8,989 nucleotides of DNA. Origin: Mariprofundus sp. (lineage in GTDB: Bacteria > Pseudomonadota > Zetaproteobacteria > Mariprofundales > Mariprofundaceae). The stretch is taken from positions 1-8,989 of the forward strand of contig JAUZQI010000163.1 in NCBI GenBank assembly GCA_030951095.1, read 5' to 3'. The notes under the pieces were generated by a model. It was given only the letters and a program-made list of their open reading frames with translations, was not told the origin of the DNA and ran no database searches. Position numbers and translations under genes: made by a program. This document shows, in pieces, positions 1 through 6,982 of the stretch. Positions within the stretch are counted from its first letter, which is position 1; each line of letters begins with the position of its first letter.

Positions 1-1
1 T

Positions 2-856
2 AGTGCCAGCTTGAATGCCTTCAAAACAAAGACGGATCCTCAACTGGGTGCCAATTTTCAGACCAATACGGTTGGTGGCGGCATAGCTTTTGGTGTACCG
101 ATCAGGCACAACATGTCTTACGGCATCAACTACCAGTTTAACAGTACCGACTTGTCAAACGTGCCAATTGGTGCGTCATTGTTCCAGCGGGCTCAAATAG
201 GTCGACAAACGGTTGGCGAGTTGACGCAATCGTTGACCTGGGATTCCAGAGATCGCTTCATGGCAACGAGCCTTGGACATGTGGATAGCGTTAGTTTTGG
301 AGTTGCAGGACTGGGTGGGAATGAAAGGTTTCTGGAAACGGCTGTTTCCAGCCGGTGGTATTTCCCCTTTGGCGAAAAAGAAAATATTGTGTTGAATCCA
401 TCATTCGGATACAAGTCGATCCGTGGTTTCTCCGGCCATGATATCCCGCTCTATCGGCGCTATTCTTTGGGTGGCATTGGCAGTATGCGAGGTTTTGATT
501 CTCTGGGCATTACGATTATAGACCCGAATACGAACGAGGCAGTTGGCGGCGATAATCAAATCACAGCATCTGCCAACCTGTTTTTTCCACTGCCTTATGT
601 ACAGACTGAAGGGATACGCGGGCTCTTTTTTGTTGATGCCGGGATATTGTGGGGCTCAGCATCGGCGACGGTTGGTGCGGTCACAATTAATGTACATGAA
701 CCATTTTCTTTATCCAGAGTCCGCTATACGGCAGGGTTTGGTATCGAATGGATTTCACCCATAGGTCCGGTTGGCTTGACTTGGGCATTCCCGATCAGAA
801 CAGTACCGGGTGACCGTGAAAAGAGTTTTGAATTTGCCATAGGATCAACATTTTAG
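2..856 (+). CDS. bamA: BamA, C-terminal outer-membrane beta-barrel (5' truncated by window)
   Basis: This is the last 284 residues of the Omp85-family insertase BamA, the core of the BAM complex that folds beta-barrel proteins into the outer membrane. The frame is open from base 2, so the POTRA domains and the start lie outside the window. The sequence alternates polar and hydrophobic residues as in barrel strands. It has the conserved loop-6 signature Gly-Gly-x4-Arg-Gly-Phe (Arg-Gly-Phe codons at 488-496) and an upstream Ile-Arg-Gly-Phe near 419-430. It ends in a C-terminal strand with terminal Phe (FAIGSTF), the typical beta-signal. Position directly before skp and lpxD is the classic bamA-skp-lpxD-fabZ-lpxA order, which separates it from TamA and other Omp85 proteins. 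The next gene starts 31 bases after the stop, so cotranscription is likely. Confidence 0.95.
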   Translation, partial: SASLNAFKTKTDPQLGANFQTNTVGGGIAFGVPIRHNMSYGINYQFNSTDLSNVPIGASLFQRAQIGRQTVGELTQSLTWDSRDRFMATSLGHVDSVSFGVAGLGGNERFLETAVSSRWYFPFGEKENIVLNPSFGYKSIRGFSGHDIPLYRRYSLGGIGSMRGFDSLGITIIDPNTNEAVGGDNQITASANLFFPLPYVQTEGIRGLFFVDAGILWGSASATVGAVTINVHEPFSLSRVRYTAGFGIEWISPIGPVGLTWAFPIRTVPGDREKSFEFAIGSTF

Positions 857-874
857 CTTAAATAACATGACAGC

Positions 875-881
875 AGAGGAG
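875..881 (+). promoter_or_regulatory. Shine-Dalgarno site that sets the skp start
   Basis: AGAGGAG lies 6 bases before ATG 888. An upstream in-frame ATG at 867 would precede this site and has no comparable motif of its own. The ribosome-binding site therefore supports 888 as the start, and that start also gives a cleaner signal peptide. Confidence 0.75.
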
Positions 882-887
882 AACGGC

Positions 888-1412
888 ATGATTAAAAAAA
901 TGAATATAAAGGCTATACTGATATCAATGGGCGCAGTATGTATTTTTGGGATGGCGTCAGTTCAGGCTGCTGAATTGAAAGTCGGTTATATTGATATTAA
1001 AACTGCCCTGGAAAGTACAGCTGAATACCAGCAAGGCATGAAACGGTTGAAAGCACTGAGTGAAAAAAAAGTGAAGGCGTTGAAAGCGCTGAAAGAACAA
1101 ATTACTCAGGGTGAAAAAGAACTTATGGGGCAGTCTCTGGCAGTATCGCAGGAGAATATGACCCAGAAAAAGCAAGAACTGAATGAAATGGTTAAAAAAT
1201 TCAAGCGCATGCAACAGGATGCGCAGGAAGAACTGGCTGCTGAGAAGAATCGGATGGATCTTGCCAGTATGTCAAAATTCCAGAAGGTTATGACAGCCTA
1301 TGGCAAACAAAATCATTTTGATTTACTCATGCCCAAGCCGGTTTTTATCTATGCCGATCCGAAACATGATGTGACAGGTGCTATCATCAAGTTGCTGGAC
1401 TCGAAAAAATAA
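888..1412 (+). CDS. skp: Skp/OmpH-family periplasmic chaperone
   Basis: This 174-residue protein is a periplasmic holdase that binds unfolded outer-membrane proteins between the Sec translocon and the BAM complex. Residues 1-27 form a signal peptide: Lys-rich start, hydrophobic core, and a Val-Gln-Ala cleavage site before AELKVGYID. The mature protein opens with the family strand KVGYIDIKTALE. It continues with a long Lys/Glu/Gln-rich coiled coil (about residues 45-120) that forms the tentacles of the Skp trimer, and closes with the C-terminal body segment (LLMPKPVFIYADPKHDVTG), where the family usually has a 'VIY...DIT' pattern. Length matches the family (about 160-180). It sits between bamA and lpxD as in most proteobacteria, consistent with joint control of outer-membrane assembly. 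No separate promoter or terminator is visible in the flanking gaps (31 and 12 bases). Confidence 0.92.
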   Translation: MIKKMNIKAILISMGAVCIFGMASVQAAELKVGYIDIKTALESTAEYQQGMKRLKALSEKKVKALKALKEQITQGEKELMGQSLAVSQENMTQKKQELNEMVKKFKRMQQDAQEELAAEKNRMDLASMSKFQKVMTAYGKQNHFDLLMPKPVFIYADPKHDVTGAIIKLLDSKK

Positions 1413-1424
1413 GCAAAAGTTTAG

Positions 1425-2435
1425 ATGAAAGTATTCTCCCTTTTCGAAATCGCCGAGATGGTAAACGGTAGTGTCGAACGGTTTGGGGAAGATGTGGCGA
1501 ATATTCGCATCACTGGCATCAATACGCTAAGCGCGGCCGGAGATGCGGAGATTTCATTTCTGGCCAATAAGCACTACAGGCATGATCTGCTGAATACAGA
1601 GGCTGCAGCTGTATTGCTGGCACCCGATAATGATGCTCCCGACCACTGCGCGGTCATTCGTGTTGCGGATCCTTATCTGGCATTTACATTGTTACAGCGC
1701 TTTTTTTATCCGCCATCCGTTCCCAATGGGCAGCGCCAAGTAAGTGCTGTGATTGATCCTTCAGCGCTATTGGCGGATGATGTTGAAGTGGCTGCAAATG
1801 CAGTGATTGGTGCAAATGCACATATCGGATCGGGAACAATCATTGGCGCCGGCTGCGTGATCGGTGCTGGTGTGAAAATCGGAGAACGCTGTTTGCTGCA
1901 TGCCAATGCAGTGGTTTGTACTGATTGTGTGTTGGGCAATGATGTTCTGTTACAGGCTGGGGCAGTGATCGGTTCGGATGGTTTTGGTTATGCTTGGGAC
2001 GGTGCACAGCATTTGAAAATTCCACAGGTTGGCAGGGTGATTCTTGAGGATGATGTTGAAATTGGCGCGAACACCTGTATTGATCGTGGCGCCATTAGTG
2101 ATACCGTGATTGAACGTGGTGTCAAACTCGATAATCAGATTCAGATAGCTCATAATGTTCGTGTTGGGGCCTACAGCGTGATGGCCAGTCAGGTTGGCGT
2201 TTCCGGTTCAACACAGATAGGAAAGGGCTGTCAGTTCGGTGGACAGGCCGGATTGGCAGGGCATATCAACGTGGGAGATGGTGTGAAACTGGCAGCTAAA
2301 TCCGGTGTGATGTCGGATTTAGCTGCCGGCGGAACCTATGCCGGAGCACCGGCCATGCCGCACCGTTTATGGCTAAAGATTTCAGCACTGACATTGAAGT
2401 TACCTGAAATATGGAAAACGCTGCGTAGCCGCTAA
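1425..2435 (+). CDS. lpxD: UDP-3-O-acylglucosamine N-acyltransferase LpxD
   Basis: LpxD is the third enzyme of lipid A synthesis. It transfers a hydroxyacyl chain from acyl-ACP to the 2-amino group of UDP-3-O-acyl-glucosamine in the cytosol. The 336 residues (E. coli 341) show the N-terminal uridine-binding domain (about 1-100, with [19 protein letters not shown]). This is followed by a left-handed beta-helix of hexapeptide repeats (about 105-310, many [IV]-G-x-[GA]-x units). The proposed catalytic His is H243 in QIAHNV, matching E. coli His239. A C-terminal helix follows. ATG 1425 has only a weak ribosome-binding site (the preceding bases are A/T-rich) and lies 12 bases after skp, so translation may depend on upstream coupling. 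LpxA is a homologue, but the N-terminal domain and length rule it out. Confidence 0.96.
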   Translation: MKVFSLFEIAEMVNGSVERFGEDVANIRITGINTLSAAGDAEISFLANKHYRHDLLNTEAAAVLLAPDNDAPDHCAVIRVADPYLAFTLLQRFFYPPSVPNGQRQVSAVIDPSALLADDVEVAANAVIGANAHIGSGTIIGAGCVIGAGVKIGERCLLHANAVVCTDCVLGNDVLLQAGAVIGSDGFGYAWDGAQHLKIPQVGRVILEDDVEIGANTCIDRGAISDTVIERGVKLDNQIQIAHNVRVGAYSVMASQVGVSGSTQIGKGCQFGGQAGLAGHINVGDGVKLAAKSGVMSDLAAGGTYAGAPAMPHRLWLKISALTLKLPEIWKTLRSR

Positions 2436-2471
2436 ATAGAACATGAAACAGATATATTCAGGGAGTATTCG

Positions 2472-2918
2472 ATGGCTGAATTAAATATCGACGAGATTAT
2501 GCAACGTTTACCACACCGGTACCCATTTTTGCTGATTGACCGTATTGTTGAGTTTGAGAAAGAAAAATCGATCAAGGCACTCAAAAATGTAACATTTAAT
2601 GAACCGCAGTTTGCCGGCCATTTTCCCAAACACCCGGTTATGCCCGGGGTGTTGTTGATTGAGGCCATGGCTCAGGCCGGAGGCATGCTGGCATTCCAGT
2701 CGGTTGAAGATGATCGGGAATATCTGGTCTATTTTACCGGCATTGATGGTGTGCGATTCCGTAAGCCGGTTCGGCCAGGGGATCAGGTGATTTTCGAACT
2801 CACCTGCCTGCGCCGGCGCGGCATGATGTGGAAATTGCGCGGTCAGGCTTTTGTTGATGGTGCATTGGTGTGTGAAGGGATATTGACGGCAACACTGATA
2901 CCGCAAGAAGAAGCATGA
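2472..2918 (+). CDS. fabZ: (3R)-hydroxyacyl-ACP dehydratase FabZ
   Basis: FabZ dehydrates beta-hydroxyacyl-ACP to trans-2-enoyl-ACP in type II fatty acid synthesis. It competes with LpxA and LpxD for the hydroxyacyl-ACP pool, which explains its place inside the lipid A operon. The 148-residue hot-dog-fold protein has the N-terminal LPHRYPFLLIDRI motif and the central-helix signature GHFPKHPVMPGVLLIEAMAQ. The catalytic pair is His50 and Glu64. FabA-like isomerase features are not apparent. AGGGAG at 2460-2465 sits 6 bases before ATG 2472. Its TGA overlaps the lpxA start codon (ATGA at 2915-2918), a standard sign of translational coupling. Confidence 0.96.
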   Translation: MAELNIDEIMQRLPHRYPFLLIDRIVEFEKEKSIKALKNVTFNEPQFAGHFPKHPVMPGVLLIEAMAQAGGMLAFQSVEDDREYLVYFTGIDGVRFRKPVRPGDQVIFELTCLRRRGMMWKLRGQAFVDGALVCEGILTATLIPQEEA

Positions 2919-3712
2919 GTTCTCTGATCCATCCCACTGCTATCATTGAGGATGGTGCCCAGCTTGGTTCAGACGTGAGAGTAGGGCCCTACTGTGTGGT
3001 TGGTGCCGATGTGCGAACGGGTAATCACTGTCAGTTGATGTCACATGTGGTGGTGAGTGGTCACACCAGCATAGGCAGTGGCAACCGGGTTTTCCCGTTC
3101 ACCTCGATTGGTCAGATTCCCCAGGATTTAAAATATCACGGCGAGGCCTCCGAAGTTATTATTGGGGATAACAACCAGATCAGGGAAAATGTGACCATCA
3201 ATGCCGGAACTGAAGGCGGAGGTATGGTGACCCGCATCGGCAGTGATAATATACTCATGGCTTATACCCATGTCGCACATGACTGTACTCTTGGCAATCG
3301 CATTGTATTGGCCAACTGCGCTACATTGGCCGGCCATGTAGAAGTGGATGATGGTGCCATTATTGGCGGCTTGTCTGCTATTCAGCAGTTTGTGCGTATT
3401 GGCCGGCTGGCCATGGTCGGTGGTATGTCCGGCGTAACCAAGGATGTGGCCCCGTTTACACTGCTGGCCGGTGGTTATCGCGCGGGTTTGAGCGGGTTGA
3501 ATATCATTGGACTCAAACGACACGGGTTTTCCCTAAAACAGGTGGGGCGTTTAAAGGAAATCTATCGTCTGTTACTGCAGGAAAGTGGCAGGCGTGAAGA
3601 ACGGCTGCTTGAGGCTGAATCGTTGCTGTCTGAAGATGATGCAGATGGTCGCCATATGATTGAATTTATCCGTTCAGCGAAACGAGGCCTGATGATGCAT
3701 GGCCGCGACTGA
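2915..3712 (+). CDS. lpxA: UDP-N-acetylglucosamine O-acyltransferase LpxA
   Basis: LpxA catalyses the first step of lipid A synthesis, moving an (R)-3-hydroxyacyl group from ACP to the 3-OH of UDP-GlcNAc. The 265 residues (E. coli 262) begin with the family motif IHPTAIIE. They form a hexapeptide-repeat beta-helix over about residues 5-190 and end with the helical C-terminal domain (GLKRHGFSLKQVGRLKEIYRLL). The catalytic His is H122 in THVAHDC, equivalent to E. coli His125, and GGGMVTRIGSDN precedes it as in the family. The acyl-chain ruler residue cannot be assigned without an alignment, so chain length is unknown. The start overlaps the fabZ stop by four bases. Its TGA (3710-3712) directly abuts the lpxI ATG, so the three genes are tightly coupled. 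Confidence 0.96.
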   Translation: MSSLIHPTAIIEDGAQLGSDVRVGPYCVVGADVRTGNHCQLMSHVVVSGHTSIGSGNRVFPFTSIGQIPQDLKYHGEASEVIIGDNNQIRENVTINAGTEGGGMVTRIGSDNILMAYTHVAHDCTLGNRIVLANCATLAGHVEVDDGAIIGGLSAIQQFVRIGRLAMVGGMSGVTKDVAPFTLLAGGYRAGLSGLNIIGLKRHGFSLKQVGRLKEIYRLLLQESGRREERLLEAESLLSEDDADGRHMIEFIRSAKRGLMMHGRD

Positions 3713-4522
3713 ATGATGAATAAAATTGGTTTAATTGCCGGCTATGGTCATTTTCCGCTGGAACTGGCCAAGGCATTACAGGTGCAGGGCAAAGAAGTTC
3801 ACGTTGTGGCAGCCCGAGAAGAAACTTCTCCCGACATAGAAAAATTAACTACTTCAACATGTTGGCTGCATGTCGGCCAGATCGGGGGCATGATCAAGGT
3901 ATTCAAAAGCGCCGGTGTTGAGCAGGTCGTTATGGCCGGAAAAGTGCGCAAGTTACATCTGTTTCGCAATTTTCGACCGGATTTGACTGCCATGAAAGGG
4001 TTGATGCGTTTGAAAGACCGGCGTGATGATTCGATTCTGAATACAATTGCTGACCTGCTTGCCGAGAGTGGTTTGACGTTGATCGATCAGACGCTTTATG
4101 CCGGTGATATGCTGGCTGGTGCGGGGCACCTGGCTGGTCCTGCGATAAAAAACCGGCATGCTGACATTCAGTTCGGTTTTGAGCAGGCCAAAGGTGTTGC
4201 TGGTCTGGATATCGGCCAGACCGTTGTTGTACAGGATCAGGCGGTTCTTGCAGTAGAAGCTATAGAGGGTACCGATGAGACGATCAAACGCGGTGGAAGT
4301 ATGGGTAGCGGAACGGCGGCCGTGATCAAGGTGTCCAAGCCGGATCAGGATCTCCGTTTTGATGTGCCGGCTGTGGGGCCGGATACACTGGAAATGATGA
4401 AAGATTCAGGTTGCACATTACTCGCAATTGAAGCAGGAAAAACCTTAATGATTGAACGCCAGAGTTTTTTTGAGCTTGCCGCAAAGTACAAGATATCCAT
4501 ATTTGGAATCGCAGCTCAGTGA
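3713..4522 (+). CDS. lpxI: UDP-2,3-diacylglucosamine pyrophosphatase LpxI (DUF1009)
   Basis: LpxI hydrolyses UDP-2,3-diacylglucosamine to lipid X and UMP, the step done by LpxH in E. coli but by an unrelated protein and mechanism. The 269 residues show the N-terminal GLIAGYGHFP motif (about 6-14), the central GKVRK segment (76-80) and LMRLKDRRDDSILNTIAD. The C-terminal catalytic domain carries LAVEAIEGTDETIKRGG and DLRFDVPAVGPDT. Asp217 in RFDVP probably corresponds to the catalytic Asp225 of Caulobacter LpxI. It starts immediately after the lpxA stop, with a second possible ATG at 3716. There is no strong ribosome-binding site, so coupling to lpxA is likely. Its position between lpxA and lpxB supplies exactly the missing step between LpxD and LpxB. 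No metal-dependent LpxH motifs are present. Confidence 0.94.
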   Translation: MMNKIGLIAGYGHFPLELAKALQVQGKEVHVVAAREETSPDIEKLTTSTCWLHVGQIGGMIKVFKSAGVEQVVMAGKVRKLHLFRNFRPDLTAMKGLMRLKDRRDDSILNTIADLLAESGLTLIDQTLYAGDMLAGAGHLAGPAIKNRHADIQFGFEQAKGVAGLDIGQTVVVQDQAVLAVEAIEGTDETIKRGGSMGSGTAAVIKVSKPDQDLRFDVPAVGPDTLEMMKDSGCTLLAIEAGKTLMIERQSFFELAAKYKISIFGIAAQ

Positions 4523-4549
4523 TGGTTTGAAGCATAAGATGTTTTGTCG

Positions 4550-5677
4550 GTGAGTCGTTTCTTTGTCAGTGCGGGGGAAACTTCGGGTGATTTGCATGGG
4601 GCTACGGTCGTTGCCGAACTGACGCGACGATATCCAGAGGCTGAAATTGTCGGCATTGCCGGTGAACAGATGCTACATCAGGGCTGTGTTGCACTACATC
4701 ATATGCACGAGTTGAATGTTATGGGTATTATTGATGTGCTGCGGTCACTCTCCCGCATTCGTCAAATCGAACAATCTGTCATGGGTTGGTGTACGGAACA
4801 AAAACCCGATGTGGCCGTGCTGGTCGACTTTTCCAGTTTTCATATGCGTTTGGGACGCCAGCTCAGGCAACACGGCATTCCGGTTGTTCATTTTATTGCC
4901 CCCAAGCTCTGGGCATGGGGCAGCTGGCGGGTTTCCAGGTTGAAAAAATCTCAGGATCGGCTGGCATGCATTCTTCCCTTTGAACCCGAGTGGTTTAATG
5001 ATCGAGGTATTTCACATGCAGCTTATGTCGGTAATCCGAGCGCCGTTGCCTGTATTGATGGTTGGTCGGCTATGGAACTAAAGCAACAGCTTGGTGTGGA
5101 GAGTCATCGGCCGCTACTGGCATTATTGCCAGGCAGCCGTCCTCAGGAGATCAGGGTTCATGTCCCGATTCTTGCAGAAACGCTGACACAGATCCGGAAA
5201 TTGATACCGCAACTGGCATGTGTTGTTCCGATTGCGCCTGGCGTGGATTTGGATGCACTGCAACTGCTGTGGAAACAGGGGGCAAAACCGATTCGACGTA
5301 CGGATGAAGATTTTGCCCTTCGTGCCGATGCGGCTGTGGCGGTCTCCGGCACGGCTACACTGGAGCTGGCTTTGTGGGATACACCGACTGTCTTGATTTA
5401 CAAAGCTTCCTGGCTCATGGTTTTTCTGGCCAGACGACTGGCAAATATTCGCTGTGCAGGGCTGGCCAATATTATTCTGGGCGATCGACCGGTCATGCCG
5501 GAACTGATTCAGGAAGCATGCACCGTGGACAATATTTTTGCGGAAGTCCTGCCGCTGTTGCGCGATGAGTTGGTCGTACAACGGCAGCGCGGTGAATGTG
5601 CTAAATTGCGCACGCTGTTGGGAAATCAGCAAGCTGCTGTAGGGGTTGCTGATATGGTTGATGAACTGATCAAATAA
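4550..5677 (+). CDS. lpxB: Lipid-A-disaccharide synthase LpxB
   Basis: LpxB (glycosyltransferase family 19) joins lipid X to UDP-2,3-diacylglucosamine at the inner face of the inner membrane, giving the beta-1,6 disaccharide precursor of lipid A. The 375 residues show the N-terminal FFVSAGETSGDLHGA motif, NVMGIIDVL (about 56-64), and PKLWAWG (about 118-124), in place of the more common PQVWAW. They also show LLPGSRPQEI (about 192-201) and the nucleotide-sugar region VSGTATLELALWDTP. Near residue 94 the family's DAPDFN-type segment reads VDFSSFH, a divergent form. Start choice is open: GTG 4550 gives MSRFFVSAGE, while an in-frame TTG at 4544 adds two residues. Neither has a strong ribosome-binding site. 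It lies 27 bases after lpxI and is the last gene of the operon. Confidence 0.95.
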   Translation: MSRFFVSAGETSGDLHGATVVAELTRRYPEAEIVGIAGEQMLHQGCVALHHMHELNVMGIIDVLRSLSRIRQIEQSVMGWCTEQKPDVAVLVDFSSFHMRLGRQLRQHGIPVVHFIAPKLWAWGSWRVSRLKKSQDRLACILPFEPEWFNDRGISHAAYVGNPSAVACIDGWSAMELKQQLGVESHRPLLALLPGSRPQEIRVHVPILAETLTQIRKLIPQLACVVPIAPGVDLDALQLLWKQGAKPIRRTDEDFALRADAAVAVSGTATLELALWDTPTVLIYKASWLMVFLARRLANIRCAGLANIILGDRPVMPELIQEACTVDNIFAEVLPLLRDELVVQRQRGECAKLRTLLGNQQAAVGVADMVDELIK

Positions 5678-5686
5678 TCATATATA

Positions 5687-5716
5687 CTATCATCAGGCAA
5701 CGTGCTGATAGTTTCC
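5687..5716 (+). terminator. Imperfect hairpin after lpxB, weak terminator or mRNA 3' structure
   Basis: CTAT at 5687-5690 can pair with ATAG at 5708-5711. Bulged inner pairs (CA/TG and GCA/TGC around an ACG loop) can form inside. The tract after it is only TTTCCGTTT, so this is a poor intrinsic terminator. It may be an RNA-stabilising structure ten bases after the lpxB stop instead. Confidence 0.3.
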
Positions 5717-5822
5717 GTTTCCTTAACAGAAGGCAAGTCAGAGACTGATGCGCAATGTGTGCTGGATTGTCGGCATGAATATGTTTTCATGGTTGGTTCA
5801 CGCTTATCTAATCACGCGCCTT

Positions 5823-5828
5823 TATGAT
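5823..5828 (+). promoter_or_regulatory. Candidate -10 element for a small RNA
   Basis: TATGAT matches the -10 consensus at five of six bases, and its expected start point (about 5834-5836) falls at the foot of the 5836-5880 hairpin. No good -35 lies 16-18 bases upstream (ACGCTT at 5800-5805). A second weak pair is TTTTCA 5784-5789 with TCTAAT 5807-5812, spacing 17. The evidence is suggestive only. Confidence 0.3.
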
Positions 5829-5834
5829 TCGCGT

Positions 5835-5942
5835 TGTCCGGAGTGGTCTTCCCTCCCCTCCCTCCTGATTCACTCCGGGCGCAAGTTTGTTTCTCTTGAT
5901 GGAGTGCAAAAAAAGGTCCCGGCCCCCTCCCGGGGCCTTTTT
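5835..5942 (+). ncRNA. Candidate small RNA or 3' UTR element with anti-Shine-Dalgarno loop
   Basis: Two stem-loops and an intervening single-stranded segment make up this roughly 108-base unit. The first stem pairs 5836-5845 with 5871-5880 (10 bp, one G-U pair). It encloses a 25-base loop with almost no purines in its middle, containing overlapping CCUCCC/CCUCCU units. CCUCCU at 5861-5866 is a perfect complement of AGGAGG. A U-rich linker (5885-5897) follows, of the kind Hfq can bind, and then the strong terminator at 5910-5942. Hairpins presenting CCUCC loops are known in regulatory RNAs that mask ribosome-binding sites, for example the alphaproteobacterial 'cuckoo' RNAs and staphylococcal UCCC-motif RNAs. 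The unit could be transcribed on its own from the weak -10 at 5823 or processed from the lpx operon mRNA. No known RNA family is recognised. The structure is seen directly; expression and function are inferred. Confidence 0.4.
5910..5942. terminator. Strong bidirectional intrinsic terminator
   Basis: A 13-bp stem (5910-5922 with 5930-5942, one T-G pair) surrounds a 7-base loop. It begins in an A run (5908-5914) and ends in a T run (5938-5942, then ATTT), so it works on both strands. On the plus strand it ends the lpx operon or the candidate small RNA. On the minus strand it lies 7 bases beyond the stop of the S1-domain gene and gives a seven-U tail. Confidence 0.92.
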
Positions 5943-5949
5943 ATTTGGT

Positions 5950-6813
5950 TCAGAGGGGGTGCCGCCGGGGTATGTCAGTTTCAAGCAGACGAATACCTTC
6001 GGGTTCAATGCCAATGTGTTTCTCTTTGTACAATGCCCCGACCGCTTTTTTATACATTTTTTTGCTAACCGCGAAATGTTTCTGGATTTCGGCTGGCGAA
6101 CTTTTGTCGGTAACGGGGATAAAACCGTTATTTTTTCTCAATTTACGTATGATGATCTGTGCGATATCGGCAGTCTTTTCGCTTGCTTTCAGGTGCAGGC
6201 AGAGATCGATTCGAGCATCTTCTCGGATATTCTTGATAAAACCGTCTAACCGTTGTCCCCGGTGCAGAGGCCGAGCGACTTCGTTGTGATGCAGGAGCCC
6301 CCAGTGAGTGTCGTTGATAATAACCTGATATCCAAGTTCACTTTTATTGGCGATAAACATAGAAACCTTTTCGCCGGCTACGAATTCGCTTTCAGATTCG
6401 CTGTGTAGAAAATCATCCAGTCGGGCTGAGCCGACAATGCGATCACTGTCTTCATCGGTATAGATGCGTACCACATAGAATTTCCCCTCTTCCATACGTG
6501 GCTTCTGCTCGGCGAATGGAACCAGTAGATCCTTTGGTAGTCCCCAGTCCAGGAATGCCCCCATTCGAGTGACATCGGCCACCTTAAGTAACGCAAACTC
6601 ACCAACCATGGCATACGGCTTTTCGGTAGTGGCGATCAGACGATCCTCGGAATCGCGATAGATGAATACCTCCAGCTCATCTCCGATATGGCACGGAACC
6701 GGAACATAGCGAATCGGCAGCAGAATTTCGCCCACCTCATTGCCGTCCAGATAAACACCGAAATCGAGTTCCTTGACCACTTTTAATCTGTTCAATCGTC
6801 CTGTTTCAGTCAT
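5950..6813 (-). CDS. CvfB/YitL-family S1-domain RNA-binding protein
   Basis: This 287-residue protein matches the CvfB/YitL family (COG2996): three S1-like OB-fold domains and a C-terminal winged helix. Visible parts are an N-terminal S1 segment (about 1-62, GVYLDGNEVGEILLP), a canonical S1 (about 70-135, VADVTRMGAFLDWGLPKDLLVPF), a third (about 145-210, GYQVIINDTHWGLLHHNE) and the winged helix (about 238-275, SPAEIQKHFAVSKKMYKKAVGALYKE). In Staphylococcus the homologue binds RNA and affects virulence gene expression; the role in proteobacteria is not established. ATG 6813 is preceded at 5 bases by TGGGG and gives the usual MTETGRLN start. Upstream in-frame starts (ATG 6828, TTG 6834) lack such a site. 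It converges on lpxB with a shared terminator and diverges from the methyltransferase gene. Confidence 0.9.
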   Translation of the reverse strand: MTETGRLNRLKVVKELDFGVYLDGNEVGEILLPIRYVPVPCHIGDELEVFIYRDSEDRLIATTEKPYAMVGEFALLKVADVTRMGAFLDWGLPKDLLVPFAEQKPRMEEGKFYVVRIYTDEDSDRIVGSARLDDFLHSESESEFVAGEKVSMFIANKSELGYQVIINDTHWGLLHHNEVARPLHRGQRLDGFIKNIREDARIDLCLHLKASEKTADIAQIIIRKLRKNNGFIPVTDKSSPAEIQKHFAVSKKMYKKAVGALYKEKHIGIEPEGIRLLETDIPRRHPL

Positions 6814-6842
6814 CAATACCCCATTCATTCGCAATCATGCGG

Positions 6843-6872
6843 ATCATAATCTGCAGGTCATGCTTTTGCATG
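6843..6872 (-). promoter_or_regulatory. Possible promoter and palindrome upstream of the S1-domain gene
   Basis: On the minus strand TATGAT (6848-6843) could be a -10, with a leader of about 23 bases to ATG 6813. The matching -35 position is poor (three of six bases). It overlaps a palindrome, CATGC-TTTT-GCATG at 6859-6872, which is placed where an operator could sit. The rest of this 169-base divergent gap shows only a plus-strand TTTAAT (6963-6968) as a possible -10 for the methyltransferase gene. Confidence 0.25.
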
Positions 6873-6982
6873 CATCACAAAAATCGTGCTGGTGTGTTGT
6901 TAAGACCCACGTAAGCTTGCACCATGGGACGGATTCTACTTTCTATTGCTTATCGGGTTTGTTTTAATGTCCGGCATTGAGT

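Noticed and set aside
867..887. ATG 867 as the skp start
   Set aside because: It adds an acidic, polar lead before the signal peptide and lies upstream of the AGAGGAG site that serves ATG 888.
1840..2330. Short DNA-level periodicity in lpxD (and similarly in lpxA)
   Set aside because: The repeated ATCGG/GGTGC-like units reflect the hexapeptide repeats of the beta-helix and not a CRISPR or satellite repeat.
2508..2906. 132-codon minus-strand frame inside fabZ
   Set aside because: It is antisense to the FabZ catalytic region, with no ribosome-binding site and no recognisable protein pattern.
5123..5632. 169-codon minus-strand frame inside lpxB
   Set aside because: It is fully antisense to conserved lpxB motifs and shows no family features; the open frame follows from codon bias.
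5748..6068. 106-codon plus-strand frame after lpxB
   Set aside because: It runs straight through the 13-bp terminator and into the antisense of the S1-domain gene, has no good ribosome-binding site, and its translation has no recognisable pattern.
5887..6289. Plus-strand frames of 114-120 codons opposite the S1-domain gene
   Set aside because: They are antisense to a well-supported family protein and begin inside or beside the terminator; no start signal.
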